Assembly (NCBI GenBank): GCA_021160885.1
Contig: JAGHBR010000490.1
Coordinates: 1 to 8,637 of the forward strand
From: Caldisericaceae bacterium
Lineage (GTDB): Bacteria; Calditrichota; Calditrichia; Calditrichales; Calditrichaceae
Length of the DNA: 8,637 nucleotides
Direction of reading: 5' to 3'
The notes beneath the pieces are model-generated. The model had not been told where the DNA came from and ran no database searches. It worked only from the letters and a program-made list of their open reading frames with translations. Below are positions 1 to 7,230 of the stretch, in pieces (within the stretch, counting starts at the first letter, position 1; each line of letters opens with the position of its first letter). The position numbers were made by a program, and so were the translations under genes.

Positions 1-69
1 CTTCACCATTCTTGCTAACTTAATTAAAAAAATCACCCAATTGCAATTCAAAAAAGATGGCCACACATT

Positions 70-3000
70 TTAAAACTCAGGATACTGAACTAAATTTTCT
101 GCTTGTTCATTTGCTTTTATTGGGGATAAGTAAAATTTAAAATGATATTTTTTGGGCGGTAAAATATATTGCGCATGCGGTTTGGCCCACCAGCTGTCAT
201 CGCCGCCAACTCCCCTCTGCTGATAATCAATCATTACTTCAACAAAATCGCCCTGCTTTATTTCGTGTAAATGCTTCTCACCTCTAAATTGGCGCTCCAA
301 TTCTTCCATCGAATAATGTAAGGCAGAAAAATTAAATTGTGGTTCACCAAAGATTAACAGACCAGTGCCTTTTTCATTACGTAAGGTTAACCATTTGACA
401 TCAGTGCGGTAACCGGTTTCCTGCGGGCTGATATATGGGAAGAACAATTCTTCAACGGACATGGAATAGCGCCCCAGATATGCGGCAGATTTTCGATCCC
501 AATAATTTTCAAAAGGTCCACGCCCAAACCACTCTGCCCTGTTAAATTCATAGGGCATTCTAAAACGCAGGCCCATTCGTGGTATTTCCGGCAGGTCGCC
601 TGAGCCCGGTTTAAACTGCATTTCAATCCGAATTAAACCATTGCCAAAGATTGTGTAATAAATCGTTTCCTGCGATTGAACATCCATAAATTGGTAATCC
701 ACGCGCAAGATCACATGGTTCGCTTTCTTTTCTTCAATTTTAACTGATTTCACCAGTTGATTGTAGGTTGCCCTACGCCATAAGGCACATTCTTCATTCA
801 TCTTATTACCAAAATCATTATCGGTTAAAGCGCGCCAAAAATTGGGGCTTAATCCCTGACGAATGAGTTCTTTTTCATTAAATTTAAAACTACTGATGGT
901 GCCTTCGCTTTTATTAAAAATAACTGTAAATTCTTTATTAAAAATTTTAATCTCTTTTTTCGTTTGTTTTAATTGCAATTTTGGCAGACTTGAAATAGAA
1001 AATCGTTTTGCTTCACCTTTCCAGGGCAAAACAAATTGGTCGCTGGCAATGACATGACCGGCTGGCAGCAAAGGTTCTTCGTTTTTGGTTTTGACTAAAA
1101 AATTAAGCGTGTAGGTTTCACCTGGTTGAGGTATGATTTGCGGCAGTTGCAGAGCCAACACTTTGGACTGCCCTGGTTCCAGATTAATCTCTGGCAAAGT
1201 ATGATGAAAAATTTTCTTGCCACTTCGCTGCACAAAATACTCGAAACGAAATTTATTGAGGTTAAGAAAAGAAAATTTGTTTTTAATCTCTACTTGATTG
1301 GGCGAAAAAGAGACTGCTTTAAAAGCCACGTTTTGATAGACTTTTTTAAGCTCCCACATGGCCGGATGTGGCGTACGGTCCGGTAAAACCAGGCCATTGA
1401 TGCAAAAGTTGTAGTCGCTGGGGGTTCCTTCAGGACCAAAATCCCCACCATAGGCCCACCATTTTTTGCCATCCTCAGTAAATTGTGCAATGCCCTGATC
1501 GACCCAATCCCAGATAAAACCGCCCTGCAAATTCGGATAGCGTTCGATCACTTCCCAGTATTCCATTAAATTGCCATTGCTGTTGCCCATGGCGTGTGAA
1601 TATTCACAAAGAATAAACGGTCTTTTCTTCCAGCGATAGCCGTAGCCTTCCATCCGAGACCAGGCGTACATATAACTTACTACATCCACGTGTTTTTTTT
1701 GCTGGGCTCGTTCGTAGTGAACTGGCCGACCCGGATCGCGTTGATGAATCCATTCCGATGCTTTTTCAAAATTAATACCATCGCCTGCTTCATTGCCCAT
1801 GGACCACATGATGACACAAGGATAATTCTTGTCCCGTTCCACCATGCGCTGAATGCGGTCCAGGTGCGCCTCCATCCATTCGGGATTTTTCGCCAGGCTG
1901 CGCTCACCGTAGCCCATACCATGCGATTCAATATTGGCCTCATCAATCACATAAATGCCGTATTGATCACACAATTCATACCAGCGCGGATCATTGGGAT
2001 AGTGGCTGGTACGCACTGCGTTAATATTAAATTGTTTCATCAGGGCAATGTCTTTGACCATTAAAGATTCGCTCACCACATGGCCGGTAAATTCATCATG
2101 TTCATGACGGTTAACGCCTTTAAAATAAATCACTTTACCGTTTACCAGCAATTGACCGGCCTTGATTTCCACTTCGCGAAAACCAATTTTTCTACGAATA
2201 ACTTCAAGAACATTACCATGATTATCTTTTAAAATCAGTAACAAATCGTAAAGATTTGGCGTTTCTGCCGTCCATTTACGCGGATTTTTGACAAATGCTG
2301 AAAGGTTTTCCGAAGTTTCAGATTGATTAAATTCGATTTGTTTAGTTTGTTCAATTACCACATTGTTTTTTTCATCCAATAATTGCATGGAAACCTGGTA
2401 AGCCTTTTTCGTGTATTTGGGCAGGTGTTGGACCAAATCGAGCTCTACAGTTAAATTGGCATTTTGGTAGTTTTCATCAAAATCCGTTTTAACAAAAAAA
2501 TCACGTATTCGAACCTTAGGCGTTGCAAACAGATAAACATCCCGTTCAATACCGCTTATGCGCCAGAAATCCTGGCATTCTAAATAAGAACCATCTGACC
2601 AGCGAAAGACTTTTAAAGCCACACTGTTTTTGCCCGGCCGGACAAATTTAGTAATGTCCCATTCAGCCGGCGTTTTTGAGCCCTGACTGTAACCGACGTA
2701 TTTTCCATTGATCCAGACGTAAAAGGCGGATTTAACAGCGCCAAAATGGATGAAAATTTCTTTATCCTGCCAGTCAGCCGGTAGTTCAAAAGTTCTCTTG
2801 TAACAGCCCACGGGATTGTAGTCATGGGGCACATGCGGTGGATTTGGTTCTTTGGTCCATTCGTATTGAATATTTACATAAATGGGAATTCCGTAACCAT
2901 TAAATTCCCAATTGGCCGGCACTTTAAAATCATCCCAGTCCGAAACATCGTAATCCTCTTTAAAAAATTCGGCAGGTGCGTCGGCCGGTTTTTCCACCCA

Positions 3001-3213
3001 CTTAAATTTCCAGATGCCGTTTAAGGATTTGTACCAGGGAGATTGTTCCGGCTTTAAGGTCAACGCCTGACTAATTTCCGGAAAAGGAATGTAAGCGGCA
3101 TGCGGAGCTTCTTTGTTCTGATTGAACATTTTGGGATTCTCCCAATCCGCTGTTTGTCCAAGCAACAAATTAAACAAACTAAAACTAAGTAAGGAGATCA
3201 GGAATAAACGCAT
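70..3213 (-). CDS. lacZ: Secreted GH2 beta-galactosidase (LacZ type)
   Basis: Hydrolyses terminal beta-D-galactosides such as lactose or beta-galactosides cut from polysaccharides, probably in the periplasm. From the preferred ATG at 3213 it is 1047 residues, close to E. coli LacZ (about 1024) plus a signal peptide (hydrophobic MRLFLISLLSFSLF, likely cleavage after LLG). Domains in order: GH2 sugar-binding jelly roll (about 55-225), Ig-like (235-340), TIM barrel (345-635), a linking beta domain (640-735) and the Bgal small-chain domain (755-1035). The acid/base Glu475 lies in MWSMGNEAGDG and the nucleophile Glu537 in ILCEYSHAMGN; GVNRHEHD and the late GGDDSWWAKPH motif are also intact. An ATG 18 bases upstream (3231) was rejected because it lacks a ribosome-binding site. 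It is the last gene of the leftward series, 257 bases after GH97, and pairs with it as a galactosidase module. Ebg-type beta-galactosidase is the alternative name. The family call is secure; the natural substrate is not. Confidence 0.96.
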   Translation of the reverse strand: MRLFLISLLSFSLFNLLLGQTADWENPKMFNQNKEAPHAAYIPFPEISQALTLKPEQSPWYKSLNGIWKFKWVEKPADAPAEFFKEDYDVSDWDDFKVPANWEFNGYGIPIYVNIQYEWTKEPNPPHVPHDYNPVGCYKRTFELPADWQDKEIFIHFGAVKSAFYVWINGKYVGYSQGSKTPAEWDITKFVRPGKNSVALKVFRWSDGSYLECQDFWRISGIERDVYLFATPKVRIRDFFVKTDFDENYQNANLTVELDLVQHLPKYTKKAYQVSMQLLDEKNNVVIEQTKQIEFNQSETSENLSAFVKNPRKWTAETPNLYDLLLILKDNHGNVLEVIRRKIGFREVEIKAGQLLVNGKVIYFKGVNRHEHDEFTGHVVSESLMVKDIALMKQFNINAVRTSHYPNDPRWYELCDQYGIYVIDEANIESHGMGYGERSLAKNPEWMEAHLDRIQRMVERDKNYPCVIMWSMGNEAGDGINFEKASEWIHQRDPGRPVHYERAQQKKHVDVVSYMYAWSRMEGYGYRWKKRPFILCEYSHAMGNSNGNLMEYWEVIERYPNLQGGFIWDWVDQGIAQFTEDGKKWWAYGGDFGPEGTPSDYNFCINGLVLPDRTPHPAMWELKKVYQNVAFKAVSFSPNQVEIKNKFSFLNLNKFRFEYFVQRSGKKIFHHTLPEINLEPGQSKVLALQLPQIIPQPGETYTLNFLVKTKNEEPLLPAGHVIASDQFVLPWKGEAKRFSISSLPKLQLKQTKKEIKIFNKEFTVIFNKSEGTISSFKFNEKELIRQGLSPNFWRALTDNDFGNKMNEECALWRRATYNQLVKSVKIEEKKANHVILRVDYQFMDVQSQETIYYTIFGNGLIRIEMQFKPGSGDLPEIPRMGLRFRMPYEFNRAEWFGRGPFENYWDRKSAAYLGRYSMSVEELFFPYISPQETGYRTDVKWLTLRNEKGTGLLIFGEPQFNFSALHYSMEELERQFRGEKHLHEIKQGDFVEVMIDYQQRGVGGDDSWWAKPHAQYILPPKKYHFKFYLSPIKANEQAENLVQYPEF

Positions 3214-3220
3214 GGACTCA

Positions 3221-3226
3221 CTCCTT
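3221..3226 (-). promoter_or_regulatory. Ribosome-binding site of the beta-galactosidase gene
   Basis: AAGGAG on the minus strand, 7 bases before the ATG at 3213. It selects this start over the ATG at 3231, whose upstream sequence is only A/T-rich. It also leaves the signal peptide beginning MRLF, as expected for a Sec signal. Confidence 0.85.
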
Positions 3227-3382
3227 TTCATTTTTTAAACGATTTTTCAGTATTAATATTTTGAAATCACTCTAAAAAAACTGTTCTGACATTTCTCATC
3301 CCGATCATTGGTTGGATGAATCTTAAAATTTCTACAAAACACAAAATTCATCGAGATTGCATTTCGCTAAATGACTAAAGGA

Positions 3383-3422
3383 GTACTTTTTAGATTGACC
3401 TCAAATTTAGTTTTAAAAGTAC
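3383..3422. repeat. Inverted repeat in the GH97-lacZ intergenic region
   Basis: Perfect 8-base arms GTACTTTT (3383-3390) and AAAAGTAC (3415-3422) separated by 24 bases, in the 257-base gap upstream of the beta-galactosidase gene. The T-run does not follow the downstream arm on the minus strand, so this does not look like a classical terminator. It could be an operator or a weak leader stem, or chance in A/T-rich sequence. The rest of the gap (3214-3470) is A/T-rich, with no ORF and no promoter I can call confidently. Confidence 0.3.
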
Positions 3423-3470
3423 AGATTCAGCATCGTATTTTCTGAAGTGAATCGTTACCATGGCAACAAT

Positions 3471-5435
3471 CTACTGATCATCCTTAAAAATTCGGGCAAC
3501 CCAACCGCCGCCGGGCGCCAGGTGCATTTTAATCGTTTGCTTGTGATTTACTTTCATTTTATTTCGCCGGTAATCAATGGCATTGCGGTCGGCATTCAGG
3601 CCATCTTCAAAGATATCAGCCCAAAAAGAACCGGAAGGTAAAAAATCCAATGAAATTTCAAGCTCACGCGGCGTCCAGTCGGTTATGGCCGCCAGATACC
3701 AGATTTCGCCTTTTCTACGCGCTACCACTACGTAATCCGCAATTTTAGCCTTTAAGACTCGGGTTTCATCCCAGACCGTTGGCACCCTTGAGAGGAAATC
3801 CATGGCTTCGGCTTCACGCAGGTAGTTGGACGGGCTGTCGGCTAACATTTGCAACGGACTCTCAAAAACCACGTACATGGCCAGTTGCTGGCAACGTGTG
3901 CCCTGACTCATGGGCCGGTTCCAGACTGGATGGTGCTGTTCCTTGGTGGCATTGATCATGGCACCAGGTGTGTAATCCATTGGGCCCGCAACCATACGAA
4001 TAAAAGGTAAGGTTAAAGCCATTTCCGGAGTGGCTACTTCACTGCTCCACTTGTTATGTTCCAGGCCAGGCACGCCTTCCCGCGTGAGTACATTAGGGAA
4101 GGCTCGCCTTAATCCGGCAGGTTTGTACGAACCATGAAAATCGACCAACAAATGATGTTTGGCCGCCTCACGCGCTACTTTTTCATAATAGCGCACCATC
4201 CATTGATCATCACGTTGCATAAAATCGACTTTGATGCCGTCAATACCCCATTTTTCAAATTGTTGCATGGCGGGCTCAAACTGTTCATCAAGCGTTTTCC
4301 ACACTACCCAGAGAATAACGCCCACGCCCTTTTGATGAGCATAATTCACAATTTCTTCCATGTCGATTTGCGGGACGACAGAAAGCAAATCGCCCAATTT
4401 GTACCAGCCTTCATCGAGCAAAATGTATTCTATTCCATAGCGGGCGGCAAAATCAACAAAGTATTTGTAAGTTGTAGTATTGATTCCTGCCCGGAAATTT
4501 ACCCCATAAAGATTGAGCGCATTCCACCAGTCCCAGGCCACTTTACCAGGCTGAATCCAGGAGACATCTTCCAATTGCAACGGTCGGGCCAGTTTAAAAA
4601 CAAGTTCGCTTTCCATTAAGGTTTCGTCGTCTGGCGTAATAACAAACACACGCCAGGGAAAGGTGCGTCCCCCTTCAGTTTTTGCCAGATAGGAGGCGCT
4701 TTTTACGACTGGTACATCACGATCATTTTTTTTCTTCTCTTCCAAAGGGTAATGCGGTAAAAGGCCTGTAAATCCCAATTCAGATTTGGCAGATTTTTTC
4801 AAGAAAAGACCGGGGTAATCGTACAGATCAGATTCTGTTATCAGTATTTTCATCGAATCTGGACCAATGAACAGACAGGGCAAAGAAGCAAAACTACCGG
4901 CCGGGATTTGTTTGATGGGCAAACGCTGATAAAGTCGTTCATGGTGAGAAAAAAAGCTATCTTCTTTCGGAAAATAGCTTAAATAGTTTTGGGGAAAGTT
5001 AATTTGCACAAGTTCCGAATCGACCTGCACCTCTCCATCAATATGCGTTAGCCAGCGATAAGCAAAGCCCTGATTGTAAACACGAAATTCAAGGCCTGCC
5101 TTTTTCTTCAAGTTTAAAATCAATTGATTGTAATGATCGCCAATGACCGTATTTTTTACAGGCACAACGGGACTAATTTCCTGATTTACCGTTTTGTGTT
5201 CAATATTAAGAATTTTCGCGTTCTCAGCCAGAAAACCAGCGCCGTAAATTTTCAGGTTAATCGGCGAAGGCGTAATTATCTCTTTATTTTTGTAATGAAC
5301 CTGAAATTGCAGGTGTTGCTCATTAATAATAGTAACTTTAATTTTTTTGTCGGGAGATGTTACCTGGTAGGTTTTGGTCTGAGCCCAACTTACTGAGAGA
5401 TTAAAGAACAGGCATATTAAAAGTCGAATCAACAT
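3471..5435 (-). CDS. Secreted GH97 alpha-glycosidase, retaining (alpha-galactosidase-like) subtype
   Basis: A glycoside hydrolase family 97 enzyme of 654 residues, typical for the family. It has an N-terminal signal peptide (MLIRLLICLFFNLSVS, likely cleaved after SWA), a beta-super-sandwich domain (about 20-285), a TIM barrel (290-560) and a C-terminal beta domain (565-654). GH97 contains inverting alpha-glucosidases (SusB) and retaining alpha-galactosidases (BT1871). The retaining branch has an Asp nucleophile after the KV dipeptide; here it is Asp404 in GIKVDFMQ. The acid/base Glu453 lies in VLTREGVPG, after the DFHGSYKP and GLRRAFPNV segments typical of that branch. Alpha-galactosidase is therefore likelier than alpha-glucosidase, though substrate is inferred from motif only. 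The ATG at 5435 was chosen over a GTG at 5447 because the GTG overlaps the Shine-Dalgarno sequence. It lies between the lipoprotein (244 bases upstream) and the beta-galactosidase; no SusC/SusD pair is present in the window. Confidence 0.94.
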   Translation of the reverse strand: MLIRLLICLFFNLSVSWAQTKTYQVTSPDKKIKVTIINEQHLQFQVHYKNKEIITPSPINLKIYGAGFLAENAKILNIEHKTVNQEISPVVPVKNTVIGDHYNQLILNLKKKAGLEFRVYNQGFAYRWLTHIDGEVQVDSELVQINFPQNYLSYFPKEDSFFSHHERLYQRLPIKQIPAGSFASLPCLFIGPDSMKILITESDLYDYPGLFLKKSAKSELGFTGLLPHYPLEEKKKNDRDVPVVKSASYLAKTEGGRTFPWRVFVITPDDETLMESELVFKLARPLQLEDVSWIQPGKVAWDWWNALNLYGVNFRAGINTTTYKYFVDFAARYGIEYILLDEGWYKLGDLLSVVPQIDMEEIVNYAHQKGVGVILWVVWKTLDEQFEPAMQQFEKWGIDGIKVDFMQRDDQWMVRYYEKVAREAAKHHLLVDFHGSYKPAGLRRAFPNVLTREGVPGLEHNKWSSEVATPEMALTLPFIRMVAGPMDYTPGAMINATKEQHHPVWNRPMSQGTRCQQLAMYVVFESPLQMLADSPSNYLREAEAMDFLSRVPTVWDETRVLKAKIADYVVVARRKGEIWYLAAITDWTPRELEISLDFLPSGSFWADIFEDGLNADRNAIDYRRNKMKVNHKQTIKMHLAPGGGWVARIFKDDQ

Positions 5436-5439
5436 GATG

Positions 5440-5445
5440 ACCTCC
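5440..5445 (-). promoter_or_regulatory. Ribosome-binding site of the GH97 gene
   Basis: GGAGGT on the minus strand, 4 bases before the ATG at 5433-5435. The in-frame GTG at 5445-5447 overlaps it and so cannot be the start it serves. This fixes the protein N-terminus at MLIRLL. Confidence 0.85.
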
Positions 5446-5484
5446 ACAGGATGGACGAGTTAAAGAAAAGGGTATTTCTATTCA

Positions 5485-5520
5485 AAAATGGCTCCACCAG
5501 ATACAAAGCAGAGCCATTTT
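5485..5520 (-). terminator. Hairpin in the GH97 leader: terminator or attenuator
   Basis: Perfect 10-base inverted repeat AAAATGGCTC (5485-5494) and GAGCCATTTT (5511-5520) around a 16-base loop. Read on the minus strand, the 3' arm runs directly into a T-tract (CCATTTTTG), as in a modest intrinsic terminator. It lies about 160 bases after the lipoprotein stop and only 49 bases before the GH97 start. It could end the upstream transcription unit, or act as a leader structure attenuating GH97. Only half of the stem pairs are G-C, so termination strength is uncertain. Confidence 0.55.
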
Positions 5521-5641
5521 CTCCTATTTTGAGGAGGGCTTTTGAGGGCTTCATATTCAATATTCGTAAACCAGAATTTAATATTAAAACATCAATTAAG
5601 ATTGTACAGTTTTTTTGCATCTGTTGTTTTTTGATCCGTTG

Positions 5642-5656
5642 TTTTCTTAAAGAAAA
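5642..5656. repeat. Short palindrome between the lipoprotein and GH97 genes
   Basis: TTTTCTT (5642-5648), one base, then AAGAAAA (5650-5656): a 15-base perfect inverted repeat 24 bases beyond the lipoprotein stop. The spacing of 7+1+7 is operator-like, but the composition is simple and it could be chance. The surrounding gap (5446-5679) is A/T-rich and may hold a GH97 promoter; no clear -35/-10 pair stands out. Confidence 0.25.
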
Positions 5657-5679
5657 TTGATAGAATTTACCACACAAAT

Positions 5680-7209
5680 TTAAGGTTTCGCCTTCCGTTT
5701 AATTTCAGTTCCTGGCATGGGCTGTCCGTAATCCAGTCGATGGTACATTGTGACCTGAGGAAAAGCAGGCACAATGATCGGAAAAGGCACATTGGTTTGC
5801 CAGGCAAACATATCAATTCTGGTTAGCTTTAGAGAATCAAACGCTGCTACGTTTACTTCAATCTGATCTTTGTATTTTTCTCTCAACTGTCCCACGTATG
5901 GTTCAAGATATTGTTGAATAATTTTAACTGAATTAAGCGAATCTGTTTTGCTAACGCCGTGTTCCTTTAAGTATTGTTCAATCTGAAACTGAGCCAGCAG
6001 AGCATCCTGCCACATCTGGGTGTATTGCACCACCGATGGTACCCTGTCATAGCCTTTCTGATAAGCCACTTTGGTAATTTCACGGTCACGCAACAGATCG
6101 GCAATGGCCAGACGCAGTTGTTCTGGAAATTCAGCCGGTGAAAAACGCCGACGCCTGAAGACTAAGGGATGTTTCTCCAATTCATTCATGAATTGTTCAA
6201 CCGTCCATGTTTGGCCCTCGTAAGTAAAAAAGGGCAATGATTTTAATTTTTGATACTGGTCTTCAAAATTAAAAGAATCAGGTAATTCCGGATTGTGCTT
6301 AAAAAGCTGCCCCAGGAAGAGCTCTTTTTTCTGTTTTTCTTCCATAAAGTAAATAGGTTTTAAAAATTTTATCATTTCCTTAAATGTATTTCGATTAAAA
6401 TCCAGCCGTTTTCCGCTCATCAGTTTGGCCACAAATTTGGCGTAAATATCAGTGGCTTTCAGCTGCGTCAGCTTTTCTTTTACATCGTTGATGCGCTGTT
6501 TAATATCGCGATCCGTCATGGCCAGGCGATCGGTATAACCCGCGATCTGCATCACCATATAGAAGTTAGGTTCAATTTTTATGGGGCCCAACAATTGCCC
6601 TTTGGACAGGGTATCGGAAAAAAGCGTACGATGGATGGAATCTACTTCTGGTGAATCGAACTTAATTTCTTTTTCAGGAACTCTGGCTTCAGGATTTCCT
6701 GACTTAATCAGTTGTTCTAAAGAAATGTTTTCTTTCCTTAATAATTGAACAAGGCTATCGGCTTTACTTTTACTATTAAGCGAAAGGTAATGCACTTTGT
6801 AAGTGCGACCTGCAACTCTGTAAACCCTTTGAATTTCCTCAGGATCGAGTTTTACTTTCTTTGTGCCCTCCTGGTAAAACATCCACTGACGCATGGCCTG
6901 TTCTTTTCGTCCCTGAATGTAGGATTTGAATCGGTCATTTTGTAAAAGAGGGCTTTGAGAACCGGCATCCAGAGCAATTAGCTTTTCCGCTACAAGGCTG
7001 TTAAAAACAATTTTTTTGTCGATATTAGAATTCCCACGAGCATAGCGCGGTCGAATGGTGTATTCGGCCCGACGTAAAAATTCATCGGTGGTGATTTGGC
7101 GGTCGGCTATTTTAACCAGTACTTGTTGGTTATTTTGTTCCGGGTGTTTAGTACAGGCCAATAATAAGAGTGAAACAAGAACAAACAGACCGATTAATTT
7201 TGATTTCAT
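5680..7209 (-). CDS. SurA/PpiC-like periplasmic chaperone lipoprotein
   Basis: A 509-residue lipoprotein probably assisting folding or delivery of outer-membrane or secreted proteins. Signal peptide with lipobox LLAC (16-19), lipidation at Cys19, followed by Thr-Lys, which would favour outer-membrane sorting by the E. coli rule (not tested in this phylum). Residues about 30-115 resemble the SurA N-terminal helical chaperone domain. Residues 135-225 have the layout of a parvulin domain (VHYLSL, a helix, SKGQLLGPI, FYMVMQIAG) but lack the usual GGDLG-type loop, so isomerase activity is doubtful. Residues 325-415 look like a second copy of the N-terminal helical module, and 433-470 form a PpiC-like tail. 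The ATG at 7209 has AGAGGT 10 bases upstream. It starts 21 bases after the broken outer-membrane protein gene, suggesting one transcript. The assignment rests on architecture; a plain periplasmic chaperone without isomerase activity is the main alternative. Confidence 0.78.
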   Translation of the reverse strand: MKSKLIGLFVLVSLLLLACTKHPEQNNQQVLVKIADRQITTDEFLRRAEYTIRPRYARGNSNIDKKIVFNSLVAEKLIALDAGSQSPLLQNDRFKSYIQGRKEQAMRQWMFYQEGTKKVKLDPEEIQRVYRVAGRTYKVHYLSLNSKSKADSLVQLLRKENISLEQLIKSGNPEARVPEKEIKFDSPEVDSIHRTLFSDTLSKGQLLGPIKIEPNFYMVMQIAGYTDRLAMTDRDIKQRINDVKEKLTQLKATDIYAKFVAKLMSGKRLDFNRNTFKEMIKFLKPIYFMEEKQKKELFLGQLFKHNPELPDSFNFEDQYQKLKSLPFFTYEGQTWTVEQFMNELEKHPLVFRRRRFSPAEFPEQLRLAIADLLRDREITKVAYQKGYDRVPSVVQYTQMWQDALLAQFQIEQYLKEHGVSKTDSLNSVKIIQQYLEPYVGQLREKYKDQIEVNVAAFDSLKLTRIDMFAWQTNVPFPIIVPAFPQVTMYHRLDYGQPMPGTEIKRKAKP

Positions 7210-7230
7210 TATCCCACTTACCTCTCTTAT

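Noticed and set aside
26..48. Palindrome AATTGCAATT (39-48) followed on the minus strand by a run of seven T (26-32), a possible terminator after lacZ.
   Set aside because: The stem is almost entirely A-T, has no proper loop, and the T-run starts several bases away; too weak to call.
3274..3284. AAAAAAACTGT upstream of lacZ also occurs in opposite orientation upstream of GH97 (5606-5616), a possible shared operator.
   Set aside because: Mostly a poly-A run, in opposite orientation, and no further matching bases extend it; likely chance.
3454..3467. Near-palindrome GTTACCATGGCAAC just after the GH97 stop, considered as a terminator.
   Set aside because: It has no loop and no T-run follows on the minus strand; one pair is mismatched or G-U only.
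4134..4619. A 161-codon open frame on the plus strand, plus others inside the glycosidase genes (for example 1690-2064).
   Set aside because: They lie wholly inside strongly supported minus-strand enzyme genes, have no recognisable domains, and read like mirror translations of coding sequence.
5433..5447. GTG at 5447 as the GH97 start.
   Set aside because: It overlaps the GGAGGT ribosome-binding site that serves the ATG at 5435, and would put MEVI before an otherwise normal signal peptide.
5448..5677. Small open frames on both strands in the gap between the lipoprotein and GH97 genes (for example 5451-5660 on the plus strand).
   Set aside because: Low-complexity A/T-rich translations, no ribosome-binding site, no family resemblance, and they cross the leader hairpin.
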